This document shows positions 10,780 through 21,278 of a stretch of 64,000 bases of DNA, piece by piece (position 1 is the first letter of the stretch; every line of letters starts with the position of its first letter). Both the position numbers and the translations under genes were made by a program. Location: NCBI GenBank assembly GCA_044229235.1, contig JBGATH010000007.1:76115-140114 (forward strand), read 5' to 3'. The notes below the pieces were generated by a model. The model had not been told where the DNA came from, searched no databases, and saw only the letters and a program-made list of their open reading frames with translations. Source of the stretch: UKL13-2 sp044229235 (lineage in GTDB: Bacteria > Pseudomonadota > Gammaproteobacteria > Burkholderiales > Usitatibacteraceae).

Positions 10780-11102
10780 GCTTGCTCCCCCCTTTGCAAA
10801 AGGGGGGGTTGGGGGGATTTTCGGTGGGTGAGCAATCGAAGAAACCTGTTCCTTGCGCTCCAGTTGATGCTCCGAGTTCGCAGACACAGTAAATCCCCTC
10901 AATCCCTTGCAGGGCGCGCGGCCCGCTGCATCGGGCCACCGTTCCGCAGCGGCGCGCGGCTTGCCGCGCGAATTCCTTGCTTCACCCCTTTTGCAAAGGG
11001 GGAAGTGCATTGGTCTGGCGTCCGCACATAGCGGAAGCCCCCCTTTGAAAAAAGGGGGTTGTCGGTGCTTGCCTTGAGCTTCCATCGAAATCACTCTTGT
11101 CA
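10780..11102. other. Repeat-filled gap inside the leucine operon (liuC-mccB)
   Basis: This 323-bp gap separates two genes expected to share a transcript. It is almost entirely repeat: an arm of the MITE-like family, the two-hairpin cassette, and a closing arm. The structured RNA may affect the mccB:liuC expression ratio; this is inference. Confidence 0.7.
10782..11066. repeat. MITE-like inverted-repeat element with two-hairpin cassette (copy A)
   Basis: The left arm at 10783-10830 contains CCCCCCTTTGCAAAAGGGGG followed by GGGGGGATTTTCGG. The inverted arm starts with AAATCCCCTCAATCCC at 10891. Between AATCCC and the closing CCCTTTTGCAAAGGGGG sits a cassette with hairpin 1 at 10920-10937 (GGCCCG-CTGCAT-CGGGCC) and hairpin 2 at 10953-10970 (CGCGCGG-CTTG-CCGCGCG). 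A further CCCCCCTTTG...AAAAGGGGG arm lies at 11037-11060. Confidence 0.75.
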
Positions 11103-12719
<1,617 letters not shown>

Positions 12720-12768
12720 TATTTTCTCTTGGCGACGAATTGCGTGATTGGGCGATGGCGGTAATGCG

Positions 12769-13923
12769 CTATTGACCCGCCACCAGGTTGCGCGCGATCA
12801 GCATCCGCTGGATCTCGCTGGTGCCCTCATAAATCTGCGTCACTCGCGCATCGCGGTAATAGCGCTCGACCGGATAGTCCTCGAGGTAGCCGTAGCCGCC
12901 GTGAATCTGGATCGCCTTCGAACAAACCCATTCGGCCGTCTCCGAGGCAAACAGCTTGGCCTGCGAAGCCTCGCTCAGGCAGGGCTGGCCGGCGGTGCGC
13001 ATGTGCGCGGCGTGGTGGATCAGCAGGCGCGCGGCGTTGATGCGCGTGTGCATGTCGGCCAGCATGTTGGCGATCGACTGGTGCTCGTTGATCATCTTGC
13101 CGAACTGTATTCGTTCACTGGAATACGTGACGGCCGCTGCGAGCGCGGCGCGGGCGATGCCCACGGCCTGCGCGGCAATACCGATGCGGCCCGCTTCGAG
13201 GTTGGAGAGCGCGATGGCCAATCCCTTGCCGCGCGGGCCAAGCAAATGGTCCTCCGGGATGGTGCAATCCTCGAACTGGATGCCGCAGGTGTCGACGGCA
13301 CGAATGCCGAGCTTTTGTTCCGGCGGCTGCACATTGAAACCGGGTGTATTGGTCGGAACGATGAACGCGGACAGCCCTTTCTTGCCGAGGTCCGGATCGG
13401 TCACGGCGAAGACGATCGCGACGTGCGCTCGCCGGGCGCTGGTGATGAACTGCTTGGCGCCGTTGAGTACCCACTTGCCGCCGACCAGCTTCGCGCTGGT
13501 GCGAAGATTGTTGGCCTCTGAGCCCGCCTGCGGCTCGGTCAGGCAGAAGCAGCCGATCTTGCGGCCGGCAGCGAGGTCAGGCAGATACATTTCCTTTTGC
13601 GCATCGCTGCCCCACGCGAGGATGGGGCCGCAGCCTACCGAGTTATGCACGCTCATCATGGTGGAGGTGGATGCATCACCGGCGGCGATTTCCTCAATCG
13701 CCAGTGCGATCGACGTGTAATCGCTGAAGGTGCCGCCCCATTGTTCGGGCACCACCATGCCAAGCAGCCCGAGTTCGCCCATGTGTGCGACCACGCTGTC
13801 AGGAATCCACTTGTCCTTTTCCCATTGCGCGGCATTGGGTGCGAGTTCGTTCTGCGCAAATTCGCGCGCCATGTCGCGAATCATGCGTTGTTCTTCGGTC
13901 AGGAAATGGCTGGTTGTTTTCAT
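12769..13923 (-). CDS. Acyl-CoA dehydrogenase (short/branched-chain type)
   Basis: This FAD enzyme oxidises an acyl-CoA to the 2-enoyl-CoA. At 384 residues it shows the family signatures CFCLTEPQAGSEANNLRT near residues 126-143 and a C-terminal IYEGTSEIQRMLIARNL. The catalytic glutamate lies in YEGTSE, about 18 residues from the end, as in short-chain and isobutyryl-CoA dehydrogenases and unlike isovaleryl-CoA dehydrogenase. With mmsAB in the cluster, isobutyryl-CoA or 2-methylbutyryl-CoA is the likely substrate; the sequence alone does not decide. A TTG codon directly precedes the ATG at 13923, which I take as start. Confidence 0.9.
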   Translation of the reverse strand: MKTTSHFLTEEQRMIRDMAREFAQNELAPNAAQWEKDKWIPDSVVAHMGELGLLGMVVPEQWGGTFSDYTSIALAIEEIAAGDASTSTMMSVHNSVGCGPILAWGSDAQKEMYLPDLAAGRKIGCFCLTEPQAGSEANNLRTSAKLVGGKWVLNGAKQFITSARRAHVAIVFAVTDPDLGKKGLSAFIVPTNTPGFNVQPPEQKLGIRAVDTCGIQFEDCTIPEDHLLGPRGKGLAIALSNLEAGRIGIAAQAVGIARAALAAAVTYSSERIQFGKMINEHQSIANMLADMHTRINAARLLIHHAAHMRTAGQPCLSEASQAKLFASETAEWVCSKAIQIHGGYGYLEDYPVERYYRDARVTQIYEGTSEIQRMLIARNLVAGQ

Positions 13924-13941
13924 CAATATCGTTTCAATCGG

Positions 13942-14214
13942 TCAATATCCCTTGGTTATCGGGTTCTCTGCTTCCTTGGTGGCGTCGTCGACCTTCTTTG
14001 TTGCCTCGCCTGCCGCAGCGGCGGTCGCCTTCGCTTTGTCCATGGCTTTCATCTGGTCGCCATACACCGGATTGTCGCGCACCGCCTTGGCGGCGGTATC
14101 CTTTTCGGCCTTGGCCTGCTCGGCTGTTTTCGGTGCGGCGTCCTGTTTGCCGCAGGCGCCCAGCGCCATTGCCAACATCAGCACTGCCGCCACGGAAATT
14201 GTTTTGTTCACCAT
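13942..14214 (-). CDS. Small lipoprotein, function unknown
   Basis: The 90-residue protein begins with a lipoprotein signal peptide: a VAAVLMLAMALGAC hydrophobic run ending at a lipobox cysteine near residue 21. The mature part is short, Lys/Ala/Asp-rich and probably helical or disordered (AEQAKAEKDTAAKAVRDN). Its start overlaps the end of the upstream SDR gene by seven bases, and it ends 18 bp before the acyl-CoA dehydrogenase. It therefore appears embedded in the catabolic operon. I do not recognise a family beyond the lipoprotein signal. Confidence 0.7.
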   Translation of the reverse strand: MVNKTISVAAVLMLAMALGACGKQDAAPKTAEQAKAEKDTAAKAVRDNPVYGDQMKAMDKAKATAAAAGEATKKVDDATKEAENPITKGY

Positions 14215-14882
14215 GCCAACTCCTCACCGGTGTAGTCGAAAAATCTGCCAGTCGATTCGATGGTCGCGCCGGCAATGACCTTGCGCATGCCGGTGATGCT
14301 GGTGACCGGATCGATATCGGCGTCGCTGCCGCCCATGTCGGTTTTTACCCAGCCGGGGTGCAGCGACAGGCAGGTGACGCCATGCGCGCTCCATTCGATG
14401 GCTGCGGTCTTCATGACGGCATTGAGTGCCGCCTTGCTGGCGCGGTAGGTGACGCGCGCGGCGCTGGTCTGCAGACCGATGGAACCCATCTTGCTGGAGA
14501 TGAAGGCGAACGTTCCCTTGGTCTTGACGAGGCTGGGCGCCACCAACGGGATGGCGCGCAGCGCGCCCAGCACATTGGTGTGCATGACGGTGTCGAAGTC
14601 CGATTTGCTGCAGGGCACCGCGCCGGTGTTCTGCGGGCCGAGCACGCCGGCGTTGTAGATGCAGACATCGATGCTGGCGCCGTCGAGAACCTTGCTGAGG
14701 TTGGTGAAACTGTTGGCGTCGCGTACGTCGAGCCGCAGGGCGGTGGCGCCTACGCTGGAGAGCAGGGCGTCCTGTTCGGGCGAGCGGCAGGTGCCGAGCG
14801 TAAGCCAGCCATCGGCGCGGTACTGCCGCACGAATTCGAGGCCAAGGCCGCGCGATGCGCCGATGATCAGGACAGATTTCAT
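14208..14882 (-). CDS. Short-chain dehydrogenase/reductase (C-factor-like)
   Basis: This 224-residue SDR has the cofactor motif IIGASRGLGLEFVRQY at residues 6-21, YNAGVLGP near 80-87, and the catalytic YRASK with the preceding serine in FISSKMG. The compact length and NAGVLGP turn resemble the CsgA/C-factor group, whose substrates are largely unknown. Coupled by overlap to the lipoprotein gene downstream. It is less clearly part of leucine or valine degradation than the type-2 3-hydroxyacyl-CoA dehydrogenase at 17881. Confidence 0.87.
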   Translation of the reverse strand: MKSVLIIGASRGLGLEFVRQYRADGWLTLGTCRSPEQDALLSSVGATALRLDVRDANSFTNLSKVLDGASIDVCIYNAGVLGPQNTGAVPCSKSDFDTVMHTNVLGALRAIPLVAPSLVKTKGTFAFISSKMGSIGLQTSAARVTYRASKAALNAVMKTAAIEWSAHGVTCLSLHPGWVKTDMGGSDADIDPVTSITGMRKVIAGATIESTGRFFDYTGEELAW

Positions 14883-14992
14883 TTCGCCTCTTTGCTCAGT
14901 TGTGCTGGGTTAAGGCTGCCTCGCGGCCTTGTGGGCGGCGGACACCTGGCGAAGCTGGGGATGCTGAATTGTGCTGCTGTGGTTGAATCTTA

Positions 14993-15058
14993 AAACTCAA
15001 GCACTGGGGCGGCTTCCTGGCCATTTTCGGTCTGGAAGCGCCGCCAGTGCTTGAGTTT
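14993..15058. repeat. 65-bp palindromic repeat, copy 2
   Basis: The left arm AAACTCAAGCACTGGGGCGG and the right arm CCGCCAGTGCTTGAGTTT pair almost perfectly around a centre with TGGCC and ATTTT. Same family as the copies at 3031 and 57077. Confidence 0.85.
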
Positions 15059-15120
15059 GTACTTCTGGTGCTGCTTTGTTCAGTTAAAACGCCGGCACCG
15101 GGTGCCGTGCTCAAATCTGC

Positions 15121-15345
15121 AACTCCCCCTTTTCTAAAGGGGGATTAAGGGGGATTTCTCGGCCACTGAAATGAAATCAATTTCAGAATTGACCACCGGA
15201 AATCCCTCCCGTCCTCCCTTTTGAAAAGGGAGGGGTACTCTCATCGAGGGGGATTTCTCGGCTGCCGAAATTGGATTGAATCCAGAATTGACCACCGAAA
15301 ATCCCTGCTGGCCTCCCTTTTGAAAAGGGAGGAGTACGACCTGAT
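15121..15345. repeat. Tandem pair of MITE-like inverted-repeat elements (copy B)
   Basis: The first unit opens with CCCCCTTTTCTAAAGGGGG and GGGGGATTTCTCGG, has a middle containing CAGAATTGACCACCG, and closes with CCCTCCC...CCCTTTTGAAAAGGG at about 15236. The second unit repeats GAGGGGGATTTCTCGG, the CAGAATTGACCACCG middle and the same closing arm by about 15345. The repeated order suggests a local duplication of about 110 bp. The two-hairpin cassette is absent. Confidence 0.75.
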
Positions 15346-15358
15346 ACTTGCCGCGCGC

Positions 15359-16537
15359 TTAAATCAGTTCCACCGCCAGCGCTGTCGCCTCACCGCCGCC
15401 GATGCACAGCGATGCAATACCACGCTTGCCACCACGCGCCTTGAGGGCGTGGAGCAGCGTCACGATCAAACGCGCACCGGATGCGCCGATCGGATGACCC
15501 AGCGCGCAGGCACCGCCGTTCACATTCACCTTGGCGTGCGGCAGGTTCAGGTCCTTCATGGCGGCCATGGTGACCACGGCAAAGGCTTCGTTGATTTCGT
15601 ACAGATCGACCGTCTCCGGCGTCCAGCCGAGCTTTTTGTGCAGCTTGTCGATGGCGCCGACCGGGGCGGTGGTGAACCATTCCGGTTCATGCGCGTTCGA
15701 GGCGTGGCCGACGATGCGCGCCAGCGGCGTGAGGCCCTTGGCCTTGGCATCCGATTCCTTCATCAGGATGATCGCAGCCGCGCCGTCGGAAATCGAAGAC
15801 GAGCTGGCCGCTGTGACAGTGCCATCCTTATTGAAGGCCGGGCGCAGCGTGGGGATCTTGTCTGGGCGGCACTGTCCCGGTGGCTCGTCGGTGTCGAGCA
15901 CCACATCGCCGGCCTTGCCCTTGACGGTGACCCCGGCGATTTCCGCTTTGAACGAACCATTGGCGACGGCGGCCTGGGCACGTTTCACGCTTTCCGTCGC
16001 AAACGCGTCCTGATCCGCGCGCGTAAAGCCGTACTTCGCAGCGGTGGCGTCAGCGAAGATGCCCATGGACTTGCCGTCGTAGGCATTCTCCAGGCCGTCA
16101 AAGGCCATGTGATCCAGCGCCTTGAAGTGGCCATAGCGATAGCCCTGGCGTGCTTTCGGCAGCATGTGCGGCGCGTTGGACATGCTTTCCATGCCGCCGG
16201 CCAGCACGCAGCTGGCGCTGCCGGCCATGATGGCGTCATAGCCCATCATCACCGTCTTCATGCCGGAGCCGCACACCTTGTTGACGGTGGTGCAGGCGGT
16301 GGATTTGAGCAGGTCAGCGCCCAGCACGGCCTGGCGCGCGGGGGCCTGGCCGAGGGCGGCCGGCAGCACGCAGCCGATCATGGCTTCGGTGATGTCCTCG
16401 GGCTTCACGCCGGAGGCGGCAACGGCCGCCTTGATGGCCACCGAGGCCAGTTGCGGCGAGGACAGCGGCAACAGCTGCCCGTTCATGGAACCGATGGGAG
16501 TGCGCTTTGCAGCGACGATGACGACGGAATCAGACAT
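15359..16537 (-). CDS. Acetyl-CoA acetyltransferase (thiolase)
   Basis: It condenses or cleaves acetoacetyl-CoA or 3-ketoacyl-CoA. The 392-residue thiolase has the acyl-binding cysteine C89 in NKVCGSGMKT, the GHPIGASG histidine loop, and the C-terminal CIGGGEATA cysteine. The ATG at 16537 has AAAGGAGA nearby. In this context it can split acetoacetyl-CoA (leucine) or 2-methylacetoacetyl-CoA (isoleucine) as well as support polyhydroxybutyrate metabolism; specificity is not visible from the sequence. It lies 53 bp downstream of isovaleryl-CoA dehydrogenase. Confidence 0.93.
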   Translation of the reverse strand: MSDSVVIVAAKRTPIGSMNGQLLPLSSPQLASVAIKAAVAASGVKPEDITEAMIGCVLPAALGQAPARQAVLGADLLKSTACTTVNKVCGSGMKTVMMGYDAIMAGSASCVLAGGMESMSNAPHMLPKARQGYRYGHFKALDHMAFDGLENAYDGKSMGIFADATAAKYGFTRADQDAFATESVKRAQAAVANGSFKAEIAGVTVKGKAGDVVLDTDEPPGQCRPDKIPTLRPAFNKDGTVTAASSSSISDGAAAIILMKESDAKAKGLTPLARIVGHASNAHEPEWFTTAPVGAIDKLHKKLGWTPETVDLYEINEAFAVVTMAAMKDLNLPHAKVNVNGGACALGHPIGASGARLIVTLLHALKARGGKRGIASLCIGGGEATALAVELI

Positions 16538-16590
16538 GGTGCTCTCCTTTGAGTGCGTGTGTTGTCTACGTTTGAATCAGATAATCCGGT

Positions 16591-17757
16591 CTAGGCTGTC
16601 TCGCCGAACAGCTCGCGGCCGATCAGCATCCTGCGAATTTCATTGGTGCCTGCGCCGATGTCGTAAAGCTTGGCATCACGCAGCAGGCGCCCCGTGGGGT
16701 ATTCGTTGATGTAGCCGTTCCCGCCCAGAGTCTGGATGGCTTCCAGCGCCACTTTCACCGCACACTCGGAGGCATAAAGGATGCACGCAGCCGCGTCTTT
16801 GCGCGCGGCGCGGCCACGGCCCTGGTCGAGCATGGTCGCTACCTTGTAGGTGAATGCCCGCGAGGATTGCAGCGCCACGTACATGTCGGCGACCTTGCCC
16901 TGCATCAGGCCAAACGTGCCGATGGGCTGGTTGAACTGCTTGCGCTCGTGAATGTAGGGCAGGACGATGTCCATGGCCGCCTGCATGATGCCGATGGGGC
17001 CGCCGGAAAGCACGGTGCGCTCGGTGTCGAGGCCGCGCATCAGCACGCGCGAACCGGCATTGAATTCGCCGAGCACATTTTCTTCCGGGATTTCGCAGTC
17101 TTCGAACACCAGTTCGCAGGTGTCGGAGCCGCGCATGCCGAGCTTGTCGAGTTTCTGCGCCGTGCGAAAACCCTTGAAGCCCTTTTCAATCAGGAACGCC
17201 GTCATGGCCCGTGAGCCCTGGTCCTTGGGCGCGGTGCGCATGTAAACGATGAGCACGTCGGCATGCGGGCCGTTGGTGATCCACATCTTGTTGCCGTTGG
17301 CGATGTAGCGATCGCCTTTCTTCTCGGCGCGGCAAGCCATCGAGCCCACCACATCGGAACCGGCGCCCGGCTCGGACATGGCCAGCGCACCGACGAACTC
17401 GCCTGAACACAGCTTGGGCAAGTATTTGTTGCGCTGGGCATCCGAACCATTGAGATACAGGTTGTTCACGCACAGGTTGGAATGCGCACCGTACGCGAGA
17501 CCCACGGAAGCCGATGCGCGCGACACCTCTTCCATTGCCACGGTGTGGGCAAGATAACCGAGGCCGGTGCCGCCAAATTCCTCCGGTACCGAAACGCCCA
17601 GCAGACCGAGGTCGCCAAGCTTCTTCCACATATCCATGGGGAAGGCATTGTTCTGGTCGATCTCGGCCGCGCGTGGCGCCAGCTCGGCATCGCACATGCG
17701 CTTGACGGCATCGCGCAGCGCGTCGGTGTCCTCGCTGATATGGGTGTCAAAAATCAT
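16591..17757 (-). CDS. liuA: Isovaleryl-CoA dehydrogenase
   Basis: It oxidises isovaleryl-CoA to 3-methylcrotonyl-CoA, the first committed leucine step and the supplier of MccAB. The 388-residue FAD enzyme shows AMSEPGAGSDVVGSM and WITNGPHADVLIVY. The catalytic base is E246 in GLDTERTVLSGGP, the position used by isovaleryl-CoA dehydrogenases. At the usual acyl-CoA dehydrogenase glutamate site it has glycine (YDIGAGTNEIRR). This swap is diagnostic. The gene also carries the expected LFGETA-type C-terminus. Confidence 0.95.
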   Translation of the reverse strand: MIFDTHISEDTDALRDAVKRMCDAELAPRAAEIDQNNAFPMDMWKKLGDLGLLGVSVPEEFGGTGLGYLAHTVAMEEVSRASASVGLAYGAHSNLCVNNLYLNGSDAQRNKYLPKLCSGEFVGALAMSEPGAGSDVVGSMACRAEKKGDRYIANGNKMWITNGPHADVLIVYMRTAPKDQGSRAMTAFLIEKGFKGFRTAQKLDKLGMRGSDTCELVFEDCEIPEENVLGEFNAGSRVLMRGLDTERTVLSGGPIGIMQAAMDIVLPYIHERKQFNQPIGTFGLMQGKVADMYVALQSSRAFTYKVATMLDQGRGRAARKDAAACILYASECAVKVALEAIQTLGGNGYINEYPTGRLLRDAKLYDIGAGTNEIRRMLIGRELFGETA

Positions 17758-17880
17758 GAAATCTCCGGGAGGGGCGGCTTTTTTGGAGTTAGACCATGAT
17801 TATCGCGCGAAATTGGATTGGCACAGTCAGCGCAACGACAATTGCGCCGCGCCATGCTTTGCCGCGACGCCTGGTGGCCG

Positions 17881-18648
17881 CTACTTCGCCCCCATCCGGA
17901 TCGCCCCGTCCAGCCGGATCACTTCGCCATTGAGCACTTCGTTTTCCAGAATGTGCCTGGCCAGCGCCGCGTATTCCTCCGGCCGGCCGAGGCGCGAGGG
18001 GAACGGGATCTGCGCACCAAGAGATGCGCGGATCTCCTCGCTCATGCCCTGCAGCATCGGCGTATCGAAAATGCCCGGCGCGATGGTCATGACGCGGATG
18101 CCGAGTTTGGCGAATTCGCGGGCGATGGGCAGGGTCATGCCGTTCACGCCGGCCTTGGAGGCGGCGTAGGCGGCCTGGCCGATCTGGCCTTCGAACGACG
18201 CGACCGACGAGGTATTGATGATGACGCCACGTTCGCCGCCGGCATTGGGGGACTGCGTAGACATGGCATGCGCGGCGAGGCGGATCACGTTGAAGGTGCC
18301 GATCAGGTTTATCTCGACGGCACGGCGAAAATTGGCCAGTGAATGTGGGCCGTTCCTGCCGACCACGCGCTCGCCGGGTGCGACACCGGCACAATTGATG
18401 GCACCCTGCAGGCCGCCGAATGCCGACTGGGCGAGGTCCACGGCGGCCTGTACGCTGGCCTCGTCGCAGACATTGGTTTCGATGAATTTGGCTTTGCCGC
18501 CAAGCTCCGCGGCTTTCTTCTCGCCGGCGTCCTTGTTGATGTCGGCGATGACGACATTGCCGCCATGGGCGACGAGCATCGCCGCCGTGGCGGCACCCAG
18601 GCCGGAACCGCCGCCGGCGACAATGAAGGTGGATTGGTTGATTTGCAT
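17881..18648 (-). CDS. 3-hydroxyacyl-CoA dehydrogenase type 2 (SDR; 2-methyl-3-hydroxybutyryl-CoA dehydrogenase-like)
   Basis: This 255-residue SDR resembles the HSD17B10/type-2 HADH group that oxidises 2-methyl-3-hydroxybutyryl-CoA in isoleucine breakdown. Visible are VAGGGSGLGAATA for NAD, NCAGVAPGERVVGRNGPH (the group-specific loop), INTSSVASFEGQIGQAAYAASKAG with catalytic Ser, Tyr and Lys, and IAPGIFDTPML. It starts three bases after the CoA-transferase stop, so the two are co-translated. With the thiolase it completes a route from tiglyl-CoA to propionyl-CoA plus acetyl-CoA. Confidence 0.9.
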   Translation of the reverse strand: MQINQSTFIVAGGGSGLGAATAAMLVAHGGNVVIADINKDAGEKKAAELGGKAKFIETNVCDEASVQAAVDLAQSAFGGLQGAINCAGVAPGERVVGRNGPHSLANFRRAVEINLIGTFNVIRLAAHAMSTQSPNAGGERGVIINTSSVASFEGQIGQAAYAASKAGVNGMTLPIAREFAKLGIRVMTIAPGIFDTPMLQGMSEEIRASLGAQIPFPSRLGRPEEYAALARHILENEVLNGEVIRLDGAIRMGAK

Positions 18649-18651
18649 GAT

Positions 18652-19533
18652 TCAGTTCTCTTGGTTGGGAAGGACGGAAAGCGGGATGTCGTGCTGCACA
18701 GCCCAGGCAGCCCATTGGGCACAGGGCTGCCGGGAAAAGAAGGCGGTGAGGTCCGGGCTGGTAAATGGCACGCAGGACGCGGCTTGCACGCGTGCCGCAA
18801 AGTGCGGTTCCAGCGCGGCCAGCGCCACCCAGCCATCGCTGGCAGGATAAAAATTATAGCCGGGGTGCCCGCCGCGAAGGATCTGGCCGGCGCCGGTGAG
18901 CCCGAGTTTCATGGGCGCGGCGAAGGCATTGGCCGCGTCCTCGAGCGCCACCACCGCCTGGTGGCCGCGGCCGGATCGGTCGCGCAGGCGCAAAGCGGCG
19001 AAGGTGGCCGCGACCGCGCGTTCGGCACCGGCAAGGTCGGCCACCAGCGTGGCGGGAAGCTGCGGCGGCATGGCGATGCCGGCATCGGTGATGTAGGTGA
19101 GGTCGTGGCCCGCATCGTTGTTATGCCGCGAGCCGACGATGGCGATGCGGCACAGGCGCGGAAAGGCAGCCGACAGCGTTGCCCAGTCCAATCCCAGCCG
19201 CTGCAGCGCGGGCTCCCGCTGCGAGGTGAGCAGGACATCGGCGTCGGCGAGCAGCGCATCCAGCGCAGGGCGTTGTTTCTTCAGGTCGATGCTGTTTACT
19301 TCCAGGCCGGCGTGCAATACCCGGTAGTAATCGGGGGCGTAGTGGCGCATCGGGTCGCCGCCCAGCTGCGCCGGCGGCTCCACCTTGACGACGCTGGCGC
19401 CGAAGTCGGCCAGGCGGCGCGCGCAAACCGGGCCCGGCAGATTGATGGCAATGCTGACGACGCGGATGCCGGACAGCGCATTCAACCCGCCGTCGGCTTC
19501 ACTGCCGGTGCTAACATCGGGGCCGGTTTTCAT
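18652..19533 (-). CDS. CaiB/BaiF-family (class III) CoA-transferase or racemase, short form
   Basis: The 293 residues start with the family pattern LSGIRVVSIAINLPGPVCARRLADFGASVVKVEPP and contain GHDLTYITDAGI, the segment with the catalytic histidine-aspartate region seen in alpha-methylacyl-CoA racemases. Class III proteins usually have about 360-400 residues, so this one is short, mainly at the C-terminus. Function may be racemisation of 2-methylacyl-CoA or CoA transfer. The start may be later (TTG at 19485, next to the domain start), because the listed ATG leaves only 11 bp to the divergent gene at 19545. Confidence 0.82.
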   Translation of the reverse strand: MKTGPDVSTGSEADGGLNALSGIRVVSIAINLPGPVCARRLADFGASVVKVEPPAQLGGDPMRHYAPDYYRVLHAGLEVNSIDLKKQRPALDALLADADVLLTSQREPALQRLGLDWATLSAAFPRLCRIAIVGSRHNNDAGHDLTYITDAGIAMPPQLPATLVADLAGAERAVAATFAALRLRDRSGRGHQAVVALEDAANAFAAPMKLGLTGAGQILRGGHPGYNFYPASDGWVALAALEPHFAARVQAASCVPFTSPDLTAFFSRQPCAQWAAWAVQHDIPLSVLPNQEN

Positions 19534-19544
19534 CCTGCAATTAT

Positions 19545-20486
19545 ATGACCGCGACGTTTCATTCCCTCACGCCGGACATCACCGTCATCGAGCGCGGCTG
19601 GCTCAACTGCAACCAGGTGGTGCTGCGCGCCCCTGATCGCAATGCGCTCATCGACAGCGGTTACGGGCGGCACACGGCGGCGACCATCCGCTATGTCGAG
19701 GAGGCGCTTGGCGGCGGCGACCTGCACTGGCTGCTGAATACCCATTGCCACAGCGATCACATGGGCGGCAACCGTGCACTGGCCGCGCATTTCGGCTGTC
19801 GAGTAACCATTCCCGAGGGCGAGGTCAAGCACGTGGTGCCGTGGACGGAACAGAGCTGCTGGTCGGAGCAGATGGACCAATACGCCGAGCAGTTCGAGTT
19901 CGACGACACCCTGGTGGCAGGCGACTGTTTTGCTGTCGGCGGGGTGCAGTGGGTGGCGGTGGCAGCACCCGGGCACGACATGGATGCCCTCATGTTCCAT
20001 GCCGAATCGGCGGGGATCCTGGTCACGGGCGACGCCTTGTGGGAGCGCGGCCTGGGCTTCGTCTGGCCCGAGCGGCGCGATGATCCGCGGCGGGTGGGTA
20101 TCATCGATGCCGCGCGCGTGGCGCTGGATACGATTGAACGGCTGGCGCCGGCGCTGGTCGTGCCGGGGCACGGCGCGCCGTTCGCGGAACTGGCGGCGGC
20201 ACTGGCGACGGCGCGCAGCCGCCTGGCCGCCTTCGAATCCGACCCGGTAAAGAATGCCAGGCACGTGGTGAAAAGCCTGTTCATTTACGCGCTGCTCGAT
20301 CGCGGCAGCATGCCGCTGGCCGATGTGCCGACATACACGCTGGGCGTGCCGATCTACGGGCAGATGCGCGAACAATTCCTCGGCGGCAGCAACGCGGCGC
20401 TCGCCGACTGGATGATCAGCGACCTGGCCCGCGCCGGCGCGCTTTCCATCGCCGACGGGGTGGTGCGGGCAACCATGCGCGCCTGA
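19545..20486 (+). CDS. MBL-fold metallo-hydrolase
   Basis: The 313-residue beta-lactamase-fold protein carries the metal motif NTHCHSDHMGGN near residues 65-76, later histidines in APGHDMDALMFH, and VVPGHGAPF. These supply the ligands for one or two zinc ions. The C-terminal helical domain after residue 230 is typical of members acting on thioesters or lactones. The product is uncertain. It is transcribed divergently from the CoA-transferase/acyl-CoA genes, which hints at acyl-thioester hydrolysis but does not prove it. Confidence 0.85.
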   Translation: MTATFHSLTPDITVIERGWLNCNQVVLRAPDRNALIDSGYGRHTAATIRYVEEALGGGDLHWLLNTHCHSDHMGGNRALAAHFGCRVTIPEGEVKHVVPWTEQSCWSEQMDQYAEQFEFDDTLVAGDCFAVGGVQWVAVAAPGHDMDALMFHAESAGILVTGDALWERGLGFVWPERRDDPRRVGIIDAARVALDTIERLAPALVVPGHGAPFAELAAALATARSRLAAFESDPVKNARHVVKSLFIYALLDRGSMPLADVPTYTLGVPIYGQMREQFLGGSNAALADWMISDLARAGALSIADGVVRATMRA

Positions 20487-20504
20487 GCGCGATGCCCTCG
20501 CGGT

Positions 20505-21191
20505 TTACTTCAGTGATCCGAATACCTTTTTCAGCAAGTCACTGCCGGCGCCCAGCGGGTTGCTGCGCAAGTTCTTCTCCTGCTCGGCGATGACGGCGTA
20601 AAGGCCGTCAAGCGCCTTGCGGGTCACGTAGGCCTCGATATTGGCATCCTCGCCCTTTACCAGGCCGATGGACTGGCCCTTGGCGGCCAGGGCGTTGTAC
20701 TTCTCGGCGAGCCCGACTTTCTCCGTGGATTTTTGCACCACCGGCAGGAATTTCTTGGTCAGCGTGGCTTCAGTCTTGCCGCGAAAATACTGCGTGACCG
20801 AATCGTCACCCCCGGTGAGGATGGCCTTGGCATCGCTGACGCTCATCTGCTTCACAGCATCGACCAGCAAGGTCTTCGCCTCCGGCACCGCCGACTCGGC
20901 GGCGCGGTTCATGGCCGTGACCAGTTCATCGGCCTGCTTTTGCATGCCCATCATCTTCATGACCTTTTCGGCCTTCTGCATGGCCGGCGGGAGGGGGATG
21001 CGCAGCTTGCCGTTGTCCAGAAAGCCACCGGCTGTTCCCAGCTGGGCGACCGCGGCTTCCGCGCCACGGGTCAGCGCTTCCTTGACGCCCTTGGACGCGT
21101 CGCCGCTGGAAATGGCGTCAATTCCGACTGCCGCAGCGGCCAGCGGTGCCGACAGAATGAGGGAGAGGGCCAGGCGTTGCAGGATTTTCAT
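20505..21191 (-). CDS. DUF4197 domain-containing periplasmic protein
   Basis: The 228-residue protein has a Sec signal peptide (residues 1-21, LALSLILSAPLAAAAVG) and the DUF4197 body: ASKGVKEALTRGAEAAVAQLG, KLRIPLPPAMQKAEKVMK and the C-terminal KALDGLYAVIAEQEKNLRSNP. The family is common in proteobacteria and of unknown function. The gene converges with the MBL-fold gene, with only 18 bp between stops and no clear terminator. Confidence 0.88.
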   Translation of the reverse strand: MKILQRLALSLILSAPLAAAAVGIDAISSGDASKGVKEALTRGAEAAVAQLGTAGGFLDNGKLRIPLPPAMQKAEKVMKMMGMQKQADELVTAMNRAAESAVPEAKTLLVDAVKQMSVSDAKAILTGGDDSVTQYFRGKTEATLTKKFLPVVQKSTEKVGLAEKYNALAAKGQSIGLVKGEDANIEAYVTRKALDGLYAVIAEQEKNLRSNPLGAGSDLLKKVFGSLK

Positions 21192-21278
21192 GATGTGTTC
21201 CCGGGGTTTTGAAAATTGAAGGCGGAGAAATTCAGGGCTGCCGCAGCAAGCTCTGAAACGGGCAAGCGGCCGGTGAAA

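Larger units (their letters stand above)
14883..15358. other. Repeat-rich gap between thiolase and SDR genes
   Basis: This 476-bp gap holds palindromic repeat copy 2 (14993-15058) and a tandemly duplicated MITE-like element (15121-15345). I see no gene. A promoter for the SDR-lipoprotein-dehydrogenase unit may be here but was not placed. Confidence 0.7.

Noticed and set aside
10782..11066. Clustered repeats as a CRISPR array
   Set aside because: Units are inverted and irregular in length and spacing, with no constant direct repeat and no cas genes.
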